NCBI RefSeq assembly: GCF_003226565.1
Contig: NZ_QKOE01000001.1
Span: 186,001 to 250,000, forward strand
Length of the DNA stretch: 64,000 nt
Direction: 5' to 3'
Source: Parazoarcus communis SWub3 = DSM 12120
Lineage (GTDB): Bacteria > Pseudomonadota > Gammaproteobacteria > Burkholderiales > Rhodocyclaceae
Below are positions 1 to 10,743 of this stretch, piece after piece; position 1 is the first letter of the stretch, and each line of letters begins with the position of its first letter. The translations under genes were made by a program, and so were the position numbers. The notes under the pieces are model-generated. The model saw only the letters and a program-made list of their open reading frames with translations. It made no database searches and was not told the DNA's origin.

Positions 1-1407
1 CCGCAATGTCGGCTGACCGACCCCGACCGGAACACTCTGCCCATCCTTGCCACAGGTCCCGACGCCGGGATCCAGCGCCATGTCGTTGCCGATCATGCTC
101 ACCCGGGTCAGTACATCAGGGCCATTGCCGATCAACGTCGCCCCCTTGACCGGACGGGTGACCTTTCCGTTCTCGATCAGGTAAGCCTCAGCGGTGGAGA
201 ACACGAACTTGCCGGATGTGATGTCGACCTGACCACCGCCAAAATTGACCGCATACAAGCCCTTCTTGACCGACTTGATGATCTCGGCCGGATCGCGGTC
301 GCCGTTCAGCATGTAGGTGTTAGTCATGCGCGGCATCGGCAGATGCGCGTAGGACTCGCGCCGCCCGTTGCCGGTGGGCGCCACCCCCATCAGGCGCGCA
401 TTCATGATGTCCTGCATGTAGCCGGTCAGGATACCGTCTTCAATCAACACGGTACGCTCGGTCGGGTTACCCTCGTCATCGATGGACAGGGATCCGCGGC
501 GATCCGGCAGCGTGCCATCGTCAACCACGGTCACGCCCTTGGCCGCCACCTGCTGACCAATCCGGTCGGAAAACGCGGAACTGCCCTTTCGATTGAAATC
601 GCCCTCCAGGCCGTGCCCGATCGCCTCGTGCAACAGGATGCCCGGCCAGCCCGGTCCAAGCACCACCGGCATGGTTCCAGCCGGTGCCGGCCCCGCTTCA
701 AGATTGACACTGGCCTGATGGACCGCGGCACGGGCATAGTCGCGCAGACGCTCGTCACTGAAATAGGTGTAGTCGTAGCGTCCACCGCCACCCGCACTAC
801 CCTGCTCACGGCGATCGCCATCCTCCATGATCACCGTCACCGACACGCGGACCAGCGGGCGCACATCGGCCGCCATATGCCCGTCGTTGCGCGCAACCAG
901 CACGACCTCCCACGACCCGGCGATATGCGCCATGACCTGAGTGACGCGCGCATCCTCGGCGCGGGCAAAGCCCTCGAGACGCTCCAGCAGTTTCACCTTG
1001 GCGGTATCGTCGAGCGAGGCCAGCGGGTCATCCGCGCGGTACAGGCGATTGCGTACCTTGTGCGGCGTGATGGCCACCGAACGCCGCTCGCCGGCGTCGG
1101 CAATCGCCCGAGTGGCCGTCGCCGCACCCACCAAGGCATCAAGGGAGATATCGTCAGAGTAGGCAAAGGCGGTCTTCTCGCCGCTGATGGCGCGCACGCC
1201 CACACCTTGCTCGATGTCGAAACTGCCAGACTTGACGATCCCTTCCTCCAGACTCCAGCCCTCGGAACGCTGATACTGGAAATAAAGGTCGGCATAGTCG
1301 ATCTGGTGCCGCATCAACTTGCGGAACACCTTCTCGAGTTCAGCGTCTCCCAGCCCATAGGGCGAAAGCAGCAATCGATCGGCAACCTTCAGCGCATTCT
1401 TGCTCAT
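1..1407 (-). CDS. tldD: Metalloprotease TldD (C-terminus cut by window edge)
   Basis: TldD is the zinc-protease half of the TldD/TldE pair, which processes peptides such as microcin B17 precursor and CcdA in enterobacteria. The visible 469 residues carry the metal-binding HEAIGH motif at residues 260-264, followed by GLEGD, as the family requires. The reading frame is open to base 1, so only about a dozen C-terminal residues should be missing compared with the usual length of about 480. The start MSKNALK is preceded by an AGGAAAG ribosome site. It is the last gene of the minus-strand run yhdP-nitrilase-tldD, 72 bp after the nitrilase gene. No tldE (pmbA) lies in this window. Identification is from the motif and remembered family sequence. 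Confidence 0.95.
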   Translation of the reverse strand, partial: MSKNALKVADRLLLSPYGLGDAELEKVFRKLMRHQIDYADLYFQYQRSEGWSLEEGIVKSGSFDIEQGVGVRAISGEKTAFAYSDDISLDALVGAATATRAIADAGERRSVAITPHKVRNRLYRADDPLASLDDTAKVKLLERLEGFARAEDARVTQVMAHIAGSWEVVLVARNDGHMAADVRPLVRVSVTVIMEDGDRREQGSAGGGGRYDYTYFSDERLRDYARAAVHQASVNLEAGPAPAGTMPVVLGPGWPGILLHEAIGHGLEGDFNRKGSSAFSDRIGQQVAAKGVTVVDDGTLPDRRGSLSIDDEGNPTERTVLIEDGILTGYMQDIMNARLMGVAPTGNGRRESYAHLPMPRMTNTYMLNGDRDPAEIIKSVKKGLYAVNFGGGQVDITSGKFVFSTAEAYLIENGKVTRPVKGATLIGNGPDVLTRVSMIGNDMALDPGVGTCGKDGQSVPVGVGQPTLR

Positions 1408-1479
1408 GTTCTTTCCTGTCAGGGCGCCTGCACGTTGCGCGCACAAACGCCGGTTCGGTCCTGTAGACCCTGTATATGC

Positions 1480-2298
1480 CTATAGACAGCGATGACGCAA
1501 GGCCGGCAGGCTCTCGCGCACATTGCGGATCCTGTCGATGTCCATTTCCGCCAGCACCACGCCGGGCCCACTCTCCAGCACCGCAACCACCTCGCCCCAG
1601 GGATCGATGATCATGCTGTGTCCCCAGGTCACCCGCCCGCCGGGATGTTGCCCCCCCTGTGCCGGGGCCATCACATAACATTGATTCTCGATCGCCCGCG
1701 CGCGCAGCAGGACCTCCCAATGCGCCTTACCCGTGGTGTAAGTGAACGCAGCGGGCAGGATGATCAGATTGACCGCCCCCATTGCACGGAATAGCTCCGG
1801 GAAGCGAAGGTCGTAACATACGGACAGCCCGACCCGCCCCATCGGCGCATCGAAGCCCGTCACCTGCGCACCCGGCTCGATCGATGCGGCTTCGTCATAG
1901 CGTTCGGCACCACGACTGAAGCCGAATAGATGAATCTTGTCGTAACGTGCCACGCACCTGCCAGTATCATCGAACACCAGCGTACTGTTGCGTACCTTGT
2001 CGTCCGCCTGCGCCACCAACGGCAAGGTACCACCGACCAGCCACACGCCATGACGAAGTGCCGCCTCGCGGAGAAAACCCTGTATCGGACCCCGTCCCTC
2101 GGCTTCGCGGATACGTACCTTGGCAGACTCGTCAGGGGAGATCAGCGGAAAGTACTCCGGCAACGCAATCAGGCTGGCACCCTCGCCAGCCGCCTGAGCG
2201 ATCAAATCTGCTGCGACCGCGAGATTCTCCTCGACCTCGGGACCGGATACCGTCTGTATTGCAGCAATCCTGAACTTGCCCGCACTCGCCTCGGTCAT
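1480..2298 (-). CDS. Carbon-nitrogen hydrolase (nitrilase superfamily, Nit/YbeM-like)
   Basis: A 272-residue amidase-type hydrolase. The Glu-Lys-Cys triad of the superfamily is visible: E48 in ALPEYF, K121 in YDKIHLFGF and C161 in SVCYDLRFPELF. The KIHLFGF and CYDLRFPELF forms resemble the Nit1/Nit2 and YbeM branch, whose characterised members deaminate omega-amides such as deaminated glutathione; that substrate is an inference here. It starts 13 bp after the yhdP stop and precedes tldD by 72 bp, consistent with one transcript. The protein is soluble with no signal peptide. A true nitrilase acting on nitriles is less likely given the sequence and the setting. Confidence 0.9.
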   Translation of the reverse strand: MTEASAGKFRIAAIQTVSGPEVEENLAVAADLIAQAAGEGASLIALPEYFPLISPDESAKVRIREAEGRGPIQGFLREAALRHGVWLVGGTLPLVAQADDKVRNSTLVFDDTGRCVARYDKIHLFGFSRGAERYDEAASIEPGAQVTGFDAPMGRVGLSVCYDLRFPELFRAMGAVNLIILPAAFTYTTGKAHWEVLLRARAIENQCYVMAPAQGGQHPGGRVTWGHSMIIDPWGEVVAVLESGPGVVLAEMDIDRIRNVRESLPALRHRCL

Positions 2299-2311
2299 CG
2301 TGCTGCATTCC

Positions 2312-5300
2312 TCATGGCTTGGATTTATCGGCGCCTCCCACCCCCGGGATCAACTGTCCGGCTGGCGAACCGAGCTTCTCGACCACCGGATCACTCCACC
2401 GGCCGGTCACGGCGTACTCGAAGGCAAACAGTTTTTCGATCGGATCGCTGAGCGCCTTCTGCGCCAGATAGGTCACAACACCCGCAACCGGATTGATCAA
2501 CCCCGCGGCGGCCCCGATCGCCACCGACTCCGACAGCGTCGGCTGCACAGTGACGCGCAGATCCTGTGTTTCCGCTGCGATATCTGCCTGGCCCCGCATC
2601 AGCACCCGCGCCGCCGGCCCGCGGATCTCCAGCGCCTCGGTACGCATGACCCCGGCAGTCACTTCGATGCTACCGGAAATGCGATCAAAGGCGAATCCTT
2701 CGGAAAAGACATCGCGAAAATCCAGGCTGATCCGACGCGGCAAGGCCTGCAGGCTGAGCACACCCAGCAAGCGCCCGACGCCGGGGTCGAGTTGGCGGAA
2801 CTGTCCGGCCTCGGCATCAAGATCAAGCTGCCCGGTCAGCGTCGGATAGTCGATGCGGGTCGGCGCGCCTCGCCAGCGCAACTTGCCGGCAAGGGTCGCC
2901 TTACCACCACGCAAGGCCTCTCCATGCCCCATCGCCTCGACCAGGCGCCCCACATTTGGTGTGGTCAGTACAAAGTCCAGCTCCGTACGCGCCGATCCAC
3001 GGGTCTGCCACACGCCACTGCCACTCAGACTTCCCTCAGGATGCCGCAAGGCAAAGCGCTCCAGATGCCAGCTTCCATCGCGATTGCGCGCCAGCACGTC
3101 AAGCCGTCCAAGCGTGCGCTCGCCGAGCACGAGTTTGTCGATGACAACATCGAGACCTGGCAGACTACGCGGGGGGGCATCGGTCGCCGGTTCAGCACCC
3201 TGCCGCCCCGCATCATCGTCACTCTCTGCCAGCGTCAGATGTGACAGCCGGGCGTGGATGTTGCCATCTCCGGCCCTGCGCCAGTCAAACTCGCCTTTGG
3301 CCTCACGGCTATCCAGGCGTGCCCGCCACCCCCCAGCATCGGCCAGCGCGCGCAGGTTCAACGCGTTGAGTGCCTGACCGAACAGTTGAACCTTTCCCGC
3401 CTCCAGCGCAACGCCGGCAAGCTCGAGCGCCAATCCACCGTCACTGATCTTGCCGGTTGCAGGCGCGTCCTGCGAGGATTCGTCCAGTATCCTGCGCCAG
3501 GCATCGGCATCGATGTGGTCGAGCTTGGCTGCCACCATCACTCCCTTGTCGGCAAGACGCACCGGCTGGAAGACGCCCACCCCGCCGTGATAGCCCGCCT
3601 CACCCGGTCGCCGAACCAAAGCCCCCGCCAGACGATCTGACAGGGAGAACCGAACCGACCGCCCTCCTCCCCCAGCCGGATAAGCCAGATCAAACTCAAG
3701 CGGCCAGGATTCGCCGGCCCCCTTGTTGAACGGGTGCGGCAAACTGGATGACACCCCCTCCAGCGAAGCGCGGATGCGCACCTGCGTGCCGCTTCGATCG
3801 ACGCCGATTTCCGCCCCCCAACCGCTGCGCCCGGACAGATGCGCCAGAACCGGCAGCTCAAGGTGAGCACGAGCCGCCTGCATGTCGATGCCGCCATTCA
3901 CGGTAAACTTGACGCCACCATCGGCCGCGGTGTTCGCCACCAGCTTGACCGGCTCGCCAAACAAGCGCGCCCGGGCCTCGGGAATCCTCAACTCGTCGGC
4001 GGTAAACGCCAGACTGCCCGCCGCCTGCTCGAGCGCAGGCAAGCCCTCGACCACCCACAACCGGTTGCCCGAAAAACGGTAACTGCCGACCACTTCGGTA
4101 TCGACAACGCTGCGTAGCGGCATCACCAGCTTGAGGTCCAGCGTGCCATTTCCTTCCGCACGCATGCCATCGGTAAAGCCGTCGATCCGACGACTCACCG
4201 GGCTCTCACTGACGAAACGCAGGAAGTCTGAGGTGGTACCCGCCGCACGCCCGGTCAGCGTCATGACCTCACTGGGTTGCACATCAAGATCCGGCACGAC
4301 CGCGCTGACCTTGCTCAACAAGACACCGAAGATGCGTCCGCGGACCGCCTCGATGCGCATGCCCGGCCCCTCGAAACGGACCTCTCCGTCGATATCCTCG
4401 ATCGGCGGCCAGTCAGGCGCGTACTCGAGGCGTCCCTTGGCAACCTTGATCGCGACCAGGAACTGCCCATTGCCATCGCGGAAAGGGAAATCCTCCAGGC
4501 GTCCCTTCAAGCGCAGGCGTGCCTCGGGCACCGTTGCACGGCGAATCGCATTGCGCACCCATTCATGCGTATCACGATTGACCACTCGCGGCAGGTAGCG
4601 CCACACCGCAGCACCGTCAGCCCGGGTCAGGCGTGCCGACAGATCGATCTCGCCCACGCCGCCGGGCTCAGGCCAGTACTTGCCCGCCGCGGTGCCGGCC
4701 GCATCCGCATTATCAAAGCCAGCCGAGTCAAGGCTGATCTCAACTCGGCCATCGCGCCGGCTCCAGCCGCCGTCGGCCTTCAGCGAGGCAAACACCAGTC
4801 GAGGGTGAGTCATCACATCCGGCAGATCGATATGGGTATTGCGTCCGGCCAGCATGAAGCGCCCACTCTGCTCGGTACCATTGATCTCGCCAGACAATCC
4901 GCCCACGCCAGGCAGCGCATCACGTGCGCTTAGGCCGATATCCTCAAACCGTGCTGACACCTTCCAGCTTTCAGGGGTGGCTGCCTCACCACGCCACGTC
5001 AACCGCAGATCACGCACCCGCCCGCGCGGATCGAACGCGGCCAGCCGGCTCCTGACTCCATCGTCAAACGGAAGATGCGCCGCCAGCCTGGCCAGCGCAG
5101 CAAAATCGATCAGGCTGGCCTGCAACTGACCTTCACCGGGTTGGCGCGTGTCGGCGTGACGAACGCTCAGGCGCAGATCGGTCGGCTCCAGGCGCTGTCC
5201 ATCGGACGTGCTCAGGGCCAACTGGCTGGCGGTCAACTCGACAGCGGTGGAGGCATAGCGCGCAGACAACTGTCCGTGAAGTTCGCTCAAGTGCAAGGGC

Positions 5301-6208
5301 GGCAAGTCTGCCGCCAGGGTGGTCGAAACCGATTCGAGCGCAAGGTTTGCCTGCATCTCGACCCCACCCGCTCCATCCAGATCCAGCCACAAGCGGGTGC
5401 CGCCCTGGCCACTCAGAGGAACCGGGTAATCCACCCAGGGACTCCAGGCCCCCAGATCGGCACGCTCCAGCCCGACATACAGACGCCCGACGGTCTCGGC
5501 AAGCCGATCCACCGCAAACTGGCGTAGCTCGCCACGCACATCCAACATCGAGGCGAGCGCCGCAGGCGGCTGTGCTCGCAAGGCGAAACGCCGCAACAGG
5601 AGACCACGTTCGAGCAGGAATTCGACCCCGCTCAGCGTCAATGCAGGGGCCCGACGCATGTCATCCCGCCAGATCAGTGTCGCGTCGCGTACCACGACAC
5701 GACGCTGGTCCAGCAGCCAGTCCAAGCCGCCGCCGTTAGCACCGCCCCCCCCTGTCCGCATCCCTGCCACCACCAGGGCGCCATCGGCAGCACGCTGAAT
5801 GTCCAGCGTCGGGCCAACGATCTCCAGTCGATGAAAGGAGGGCGTCCATGGCAACAGCGACGACCATGCCAGCGTCGCATCCACCCGATCCAGTTCGAGC
5901 ACCGAGCGACCTTCCGCATCGGTCATCTTCAAGGCGCTCAAGTGCAGTCTTGGCCGCAAGCCGGACCAGTCTGCCGATAGCGCGCCAATGGTGACCGGCT
6001 GGCCACTCAGGCGGGACAGTTCCGCGGCGATCTCGGCCCGATAGGCGCCGACCTGGGGCAACACCACCCAACGCAGCCCGAGCACCAGCACGGCAAATAC
6101 GAACCACATCAGCACCAGGAAAGTACCGAACAGGCGCAAGCAATGCATCCTGCGGCCGGGTTGCGGCGCGGACACGGAGCCGTCGGCAGGAGTGGTCGCT
6201 GTATTCAT
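2312..6208 (-). CDS. yhdP: YhdP family envelope protein (AsmA-like lipid transport)
   Basis: A 1298-residue protein with one N-terminal transmembrane segment (about residues 25-48, rich in V, L and F) followed by a very long periplasmic part of short beta-strand repeats. The C-terminal region has the AsmA-like signature around SGSIEVTAGVMRTEALEI and ends in a predicted amphipathic stretch. Length and layout match the YhdP branch of the AsmA-like proteins, which are thought to bridge inner and outer membranes and move phospholipid. It heads the minus-strand run with the nitrilase and tldD genes, an order also common in other proteobacteria. It is divergent from glnE with about 150 bp between starts. 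Function is by family; nothing here shows the substrate. Confidence 0.9.
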   Translation of the reverse strand: MNTATTPADGSVSAPQPGRRMHCLRLFGTFLVLMWFVFAVLVLGLRWVVLPQVGAYRAEIAAELSRLSGQPVTIGALSADWSGLRPRLHLSALKMTDAEGRSVLELDRVDATLAWSSLLPWTPSFHRLEIVGPTLDIQRAADGALVVAGMRTGGGGANGGGLDWLLDQRRVVVRDATLIWRDDMRRAPALTLSGVEFLLERGLLLRRFALRAQPPAALASMLDVRGELRQFAVDRLAETVGRLYVGLERADLGAWSPWVDYPVPLSGQGGTRLWLDLDGAGGVEMQANLALESVSTTLAADLPPLHLSELHGQLSARYASTAVELTASQLALSTSDGQRLEPTDLRLSVRHADTRQPGEGQLQASLIDFAALARLAAHLPFDDGVRSRLAAFDPRGRVRDLRLTWRGEAATPESWKVSARFEDIGLSARDALPGVGGLSGEINGTEQSGRFMLAGRNTHIDLPDVMTHPRLVFASLKADGGWSRRDGRVEISLDSAGFDNADAAGTAAGKYWPEPGGVGEIDLSARLTRADGAAVWRYLPRVVNRDTHEWVRNAIRRATVPEARLRLKGRLEDFPFRDGNGQFLVAIKVAKGRLEYAPDWPPIEDIDGEVRFEGPGMRIEAVRGRIFGVLLSKVSAVVPDLDVQPSEVMTLTGRAAGTTSDFLRFVSESPVSRRIDGFTDGMRAEGNGTLDLKLVMPLRSVVDTEVVGSYRFSGNRLWVVEGLPALEQAAGSLAFTADELRIPEARARLFGEPVKLVANTAADGGVKFTVNGGIDMQAARAHLELPVLAHLSGRSGWGAEIGVDRSGTQVRIRASLEGVSSSLPHPFNKGAGESWPLEFDLAYPAGGGGRSVRFSLSDRLAGALVRRPGEAGYHGGVGVFQPVRLADKGVMVAAKLDHIDADAWRRILDESSQDAPATGKISDGGLALELAGVALEAGKVQLFGQALNALNLRALADAGGWRARLDSREAKGEFDWRRAGDGNIHARLSHLTLAESDDDAGRQGAEPATDAPPRSLPGLDVVIDKLVLGERTLGRLDVLARNRDGSWHLERFALRHPEGSLSGSGVWQTRGSARTELDFVLTTPNVGRLVEAMGHGEALRGGKATLAGKLRWRGAPTRIDYPTLTGQLDLDAEAGQFRQLDPGVGRLLGVLSLQALPRRISLDFRDVFSEGFAFDRISGSIEVTAGVMRTEALEIRGPAARVLMRGQADIAAETQDLRVTVQPTLSESVAIGAAAGLINPVAGVVTYLAQKALSDPIEKLFAFEYAVTGRWSDPVVEKLGSPAGQLIPGVGGADKSKP

Positions 6209-6362
6209 AGTTCCGGGCCCGGCAACATGCAGTGAAACGCTGCAGACGGCGCCCGCAGGCAGGTGGCTTGGCTACAATCGGGTTTTGGGCTTTCCCCGGA
6301 CGCCATGGAGCGCAACGGGGACAAAGCTTTGGATTCTACCAACCTTCAAGAGTGCCATGCCC

Positions 6363-9047
6363 ATGTCCCACACCCTGAATGTGTTACCGGACGTCATCCA
6401 GCACGCTGCAGGCCTGTCCCGCTTCCTGCAGCGCATGCTGGACAGTCGCCCGTGGCTGGCCGGCGACCTCGCGGCAAGTATCGACCACGCCCTTGGTGCC
6501 GACGCAATGCGCACATTCATCGCCGACAAAGGTGCCGACGAAGCCCGCTTGCGCCCCACCTTGCGTCAGCTGCGTACCTGGGTGATCTGCCATCTGATCG
6601 TCCGCGACCTGGCGGGTCGCGCCAACCTGTCAGAAGTCACCGAAACCATGACGGTGCTGACCGAGGTCGCCGTGCGCCACGCCCATGATGTGCTGCGCGA
6701 GGCCATGGTCCAGCGCTATGGCCAGCCCCTGTCGACCACTGGCTGGGAGCAGGAACTGCTGATCATCGGCATGGGCAAGCTTGGCGGGCGCGAACTCAAT
6801 GTCTCTTCGGACATCGACCTGATCTTTGTCTACCCGGACGACGGTGACACCGGCGGCAAGAAAGTCATCAGCAACTTCGAGTTCTTCGAACGCCTGGGCA
6901 AGCAGTTGATCCAGTCACTGGCCGAAGTCACCGAGCATGGCCAGGTCTTCCGAGTGGACATGCGATTGCGCCCGAATGGCGATTCGGGCCCGCTGGTGTG
7001 CAGCTTCGACATGCTGGAGAACTACTTCATCACCCAGGGCCGCGAATGGGAGCGCTACGCCTGGATCAAGGCCCGCGTACTGACTGGAGAACGCTGGCGC
7101 GAACTCGAGCAGATCGCCCGCCCCTTCGTGTTTCGCAAGTACCTCGACTTTGGCGCCATCAATGCCATGCGCGATCTACATGCGCAGATCCGGCGCGAGG
7201 TTGCACGCCGCGATCGCGCCAACAACATCAAGCTGGGGCCGGGCGGCATCCGCGAGATCGAATTCATTGCCCAGGTCTTCCAGCTGATCCGGGGCGGACG
7301 CGATGCTGCGCTGCAGATTCGCCCCACCCTGCAGGTCCTCGCCCGACTGGCCGAACGCGGCATCCTGTCATCCGAGGCGGTCAGCGCACTGAGTGCCGCC
7401 TACGACTTCCTGCGCCGTCTCGAACACCGCCTGCAATACCTTGACGACGCCCAGACCCACGACCTGCCCGACGCGCCGGCCGACCAGGCGCTGATTGCAC
7501 GCGCCATGGGCTTTGCCGACTACGTCAGCCTGCTTGCCGAACTCGATCGCCATCGTGCCGTCGTCAGCCACCACTTCGACGCGGTGTTCGCCGATCCCAA
7601 TGAAGAACAGCACTCGCTCGACGCCATCTGGGCTAGCGCCGAAGACACCGAGCAGGCAGCTCCACACCTTGCGGAACTTGGCTTCGGCGACCCCGTCGCC
7701 GCCGCTGCACGTCTGGCCAGCATACGCGCCAGCGCCCGCTATCAGCAGTTGCCCAATCACATCCGTAGCCGCTTCGACGCCCTCATGCCCCGCGTGGTCG
7801 AAGCCGCTGCGAGCACCGCCGGGCCGGATGAGACGCTGAGCCGCTGCCTCGATCTACTCGAAGGCATCAGCCGCCGCGGCGCCTATCTTGCACTGCTGCA
7901 GCAATACCCTCAGGCGCTGCGTCGAGTCGTCGACCTGGTAGCCGCCTCACGATGGGCAGCACAGTACCTGGGCCGCCACCCGATCCTGCTGGACGAACTG
8001 CTTGACGGCCGCAACCTAGAAGCCGCTCCAGACTGGCAACGCCTGCGCACCGAACTCGCAGCCGAGCTCGACGCCATCGAACCCGATATGGAACGGCAGA
8101 TGGACCTGATGCGCGAACAGCATCATGCCCAGTCCTTCCGCCTGCTGACGCAGGACATCGCCGGCCTGCTGACCGTGGAGAAACTGGCCGACCACCTGTC
8201 GGCACTGGCCGATATCATGGTCGCACTCACCATCCCGCTATGCTGGCGCAAGATCAAGATCCGCCACCGTGACGACCCGAAGTTCGCAGTCATCAGCTAC
8301 GGCAAGCTCGGAGGCAAGGAGCTGGGCTACGCTTCCGACCTGGACATCGTTTTCCTGTACGACGACGCTGCGCCGGAGTCGGCCGAGGTCTACACCCGGC
8401 TCGCTCAACGCACCAACACCTGGCTGTCAAGCCAGACTGCGGCGGGCATCCTGTTCGAAACCGACCTGCGCCTGCGGCCGAACGGCGACTCTGGCCTGAT
8501 TGCCTGTTCGCTGGAAGCGTTCCGCAAATATCAGCTGGAATCGGCCTGGGTGTGGGAGCACCAGGCCCTGACCCGCGCCCGCTTCAGTGCCGGCGACCCG
8601 GCTTTGGGAGAAGCCTTCGAGCGCATCCGCTGTGAAGTCCTGCGGCTGCCGCGCAAGCTCGACAGCTTACGCGCCGAAGTGCTGGCCATGCGCGACAAGA
8701 TGCGCAGCGCGCACGGAGGCAAGAGCCCGCTGTTCGACCTCAAGCACGACCACGGCGGACTGATCGATGTGGAGTTCCTGATCCAGTACCTGGTTCTCGG
8801 CTACGCTTCGAAGCATCCGGAACTGACCGGCAACCTTGGCAATATCGCCTTGCTGAAGATGGCTGCCGGGCTTGGGCTGATCCCCGCCGAGCTGGCCGAA
8901 GCCTGCGGCGACAGCTATCGTCAGATGCGCCACCTTCAACACCGGCAACGCCTGAACGGACAAGCATCGAGGGTTGCACCCGAGGAAGCCGCAACAGCAC
9001 GCCAGCCCGTTCAAGCGCTGTGGTCTCTGGTGTTTGGCACCCACTGA
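6363..9047 (+). CDS. glnE: Bifunctional glutamine synthetase adenylyltransferase/adenylyl-removing enzyme
   Basis: GlnE attaches and removes AMP on glutamine synthetase in response to PII and glutamine. Two nucleotidyltransferase domains are visible. The N-terminal one has GMGKLGGREL followed by SSDIDLIF near residue 137 (de-adenylylation half). The C-terminal one has SYGKLGGKEL and SDLDIVFLYDD near residue 645 (adenylylation half). The start chosen is the second of two close ATGs (6357 and 6363; both give an 894-896 residue protein). The frame is open further upstream to 6192, but that extension lacks family-like sequence. Length fits betaproteobacterial GlnE. The gene stands alone, divergent from yhdP. 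The protein fits the nitrogen-control theme of rpoN and ptsN later in the window. Confidence 0.96.
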   Translation: MSHTLNVLPDVIQHAAGLSRFLQRMLDSRPWLAGDLAASIDHALGADAMRTFIADKGADEARLRPTLRQLRTWVICHLIVRDLAGRANLSEVTETMTVLTEVAVRHAHDVLREAMVQRYGQPLSTTGWEQELLIIGMGKLGGRELNVSSDIDLIFVYPDDGDTGGKKVISNFEFFERLGKQLIQSLAEVTEHGQVFRVDMRLRPNGDSGPLVCSFDMLENYFITQGREWERYAWIKARVLTGERWRELEQIARPFVFRKYLDFGAINAMRDLHAQIRREVARRDRANNIKLGPGGIREIEFIAQVFQLIRGGRDAALQIRPTLQVLARLAERGILSSEAVSALSAAYDFLRRLEHRLQYLDDAQTHDLPDAPADQALIARAMGFADYVSLLAELDRHRAVVSHHFDAVFADPNEEQHSLDAIWASAEDTEQAAPHLAELGFGDPVAAAARLASIRASARYQQLPNHIRSRFDALMPRVVEAAASTAGPDETLSRCLDLLEGISRRGAYLALLQQYPQALRRVVDLVAASRWAAQYLGRHPILLDELLDGRNLEAAPDWQRLRTELAAELDAIEPDMERQMDLMREQHHAQSFRLLTQDIAGLLTVEKLADHLSALADIMVALTIPLCWRKIKIRHRDDPKFAVISYGKLGGKELGYASDLDIVFLYDDAAPESAEVYTRLAQRTNTWLSSQTAAGILFETDLRLRPNGDSGLIACSLEAFRKYQLESAWVWEHQALTRARFSAGDPALGEAFERIRCEVLRLPRKLDSLRAEVLAMRDKMRSAHGGKSPLFDLKHDHGGLIDVEFLIQYLVLGYASKHPELTGNLGNIALLKMAAGLGLIPAELAEACGDSYRQMRHLQHRQRLNGQASRVAPEEAATARQPVQALWSLVFGTH

Positions 9048-9152
9048 AATATTTCATGTCATGAACCGGAGCATGACGCACCGGTTCAGGGCCGCTAGAA
9101 TCAGGAATCCTTATAGCAAGCTTTGCGGGCCACGCCTGCCGAGCCGAATCAC

Positions 9153-10679
9153 ATGACCCAGGAAATCGAACTCAAGCTCACCCTGCCGGCACGCGCCCTG
9201 CCGGCGCTCCGACGCCACCCCCTGGTGGCTTCGGCAAGCCGCGAGGGAGCTGCCACCACCCTGGACAACACCTATTACGACACCCCGGAGTTGACCCTCA
9301 AGGCTCGCAAGATTGCGGTTCGCACCCGCAAGCAGGGCCGGCAGTGGCTGCAGACGGTCAAGTGTGCAGCAGTCTCCACGGGCGGGCTGTCGCAGCGTCC
9401 CGAATGGGAGCAACCCTACGCCAGCCAGTTCGATTTTTCAGCCATCGACCATGCCGACGTTGCCAAGGTACTGACGCAACACCAGGATGCGCTGGTTCCG
9501 GTATTCACGACCCGCTTCCGCCGCGAAACCCGGCGTTATGCGCCGCGCGAGGGCCTGTGCATCCTGATGATGATCGACACTGGCGAAGTCATTGTCGGTG
9601 ACCGCAAACACCCCATCTGCGAGCTCGAACTCGAACTGGTGGAAGGCAAGGCCAGCGACCTGCTCGAGCTCGCTTGCGAGCTGGCACAGAAGCTGCCGCT
9701 GATGCCGGGCGATGTTTCAAAAGCGCAGCGCGGCTACCAGCTGTTCCTTGATCTGCCAGTACGACCTGCCAAGTCAGAACCTGTCGCTCTCCAGCCCGAT
9801 ATCTCGGTCATCGACGCCTTCCGCAGCCTTGCCCACGCCTGCCTGCGCCAATGGCAAGCCAACGCTGCTGCCGCAGCCGAAGGCCACGACGGACCAGAGT
9901 TCATTCACCAGCTTCGCGTGGCGCTGCGTCGCCTACGTTCGCTGATCAAGCTCTTTGCCCCCGCCCTGCCGCCGGAATTCGTCGCTCGCTGGGGGGAGCA
10001 ACTACGCGACAACGCCAACCGGTTCGGTGAGGCACGCGACCTTGATGTCCTGCATGCAGAACTGGTCGAGCCGGTCATTGCCGACGGACTGGCCGACGGC
10101 CCGAACAGCAGCCTGCCACAGTTGCTCGACATCATCGCGGACGCCCGTCGCGTCGCACGCAAGCACACCCTGGACAACCTGGCGCATTCGGACCAGGGGC
10201 GCCTGCTGCTCGAGCTCAACCTGGCCCTGCACCGTTTGCCGACCAGCAACCTGATTGCGGCTGTCGATCTGCGGACCTTTGCCCGACTACAACTGGACCG
10301 ACTACGCAAACGCGCCCGCCGTCGCCACGAAGCTTCTGCGACGCTGATCCCCACCCGGCTGCACGCGCTACGGATCGCGATGAAGCAATTGCGCTATGGT
10401 CTGGAGTTTCTCGGCGGGTTATGGCCACGGCGACAGGTCGAACGTTATTTGCTGCAGGTTACCGAGGCGCAGACAACGCTCGGCTTCCTCAATGACCTGG
10501 ACATTGCACGCGGGCGACTGGAGGCGTGGGCGGGTCAGGACGGGGCCTTGCGTGCCGCAGCTGCCTTCATCATCGGCTGGCACGCCCCCCATTATGCCCA
10601 ATTGCGCCGGCGTGTCCTGAATGAGACCGAACCGCTGCTATGGGGCCCGACACCATGGAAAGGGAAACGGGGCAAATAA
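9153..10679 (+). CDS. CYTH and CHAD domain-containing protein
   Basis: A 508-residue two-domain protein. Residues 1-200 form a CYTH (triphosphate tunnel) domain, starting with the ExExK signature as E4, E6, K8 (EIELKL) and containing EIxVRTRK-type basic strands. Residues 215-490 form a CHAD domain, helical and rich in conserved His and Arg (FIHQLRVALRRLRSLI, LHALRIAMKQLRYGLEF), known to bind polyphosphate. Members of this architecture are inorganic triphosphatases or polyphosphate-associated proteins. The ATG at 9153 was chosen because the CYTH signature begins at once; the frame also allows a TTG at 9123. The next gene, 64 bp on, is a SixA-like phosphatase, a recurrent neighbour of CHAD proteins. 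The exact substrate is unknown. Confidence 0.9.
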   Translation: MTQEIELKLTLPARALPALRRHPLVASASREGAATTLDNTYYDTPELTLKARKIAVRTRKQGRQWLQTVKCAAVSTGGLSQRPEWEQPYASQFDFSAIDHADVAKVLTQHQDALVPVFTTRFRRETRRYAPREGLCILMMIDTGEVIVGDRKHPICELELELVEGKASDLLELACELAQKLPLMPGDVSKAQRGYQLFLDLPVRPAKSEPVALQPDISVIDAFRSLAHACLRQWQANAAAAAEGHDGPEFIHQLRVALRRLRSLIKLFAPALPPEFVARWGEQLRDNANRFGEARDLDVLHAELVEPVIADGLADGPNSSLPQLLDIIADARRVARKHTLDNLAHSDQGRLLLELNLALHRLPTSNLIAAVDLRTFARLQLDRLRKRARRRHEASATLIPTRLHALRIAMKQLRYGLEFLGGLWPRRQVERYLLQVTEAQTTLGFLNDLDIARGRLEAWAGQDGALRAAAAFIIGWHAPHYAQLRRRVLNETEPLLWGPTPWKGKRGK

Positions 10680-10743
10680 CCGCGTCATGCTGCTGAAAGA
10701 TCGCCCCCTTACACTGCTGTCCCCCACAGGCCTGGAGCATGGA

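Noticed and set aside
343-1485. A 380-aa plus-strand frame opposite tldD
   Set aside because: The minus strand encodes TldD with HEAIGH; the plus frame is a shadow.
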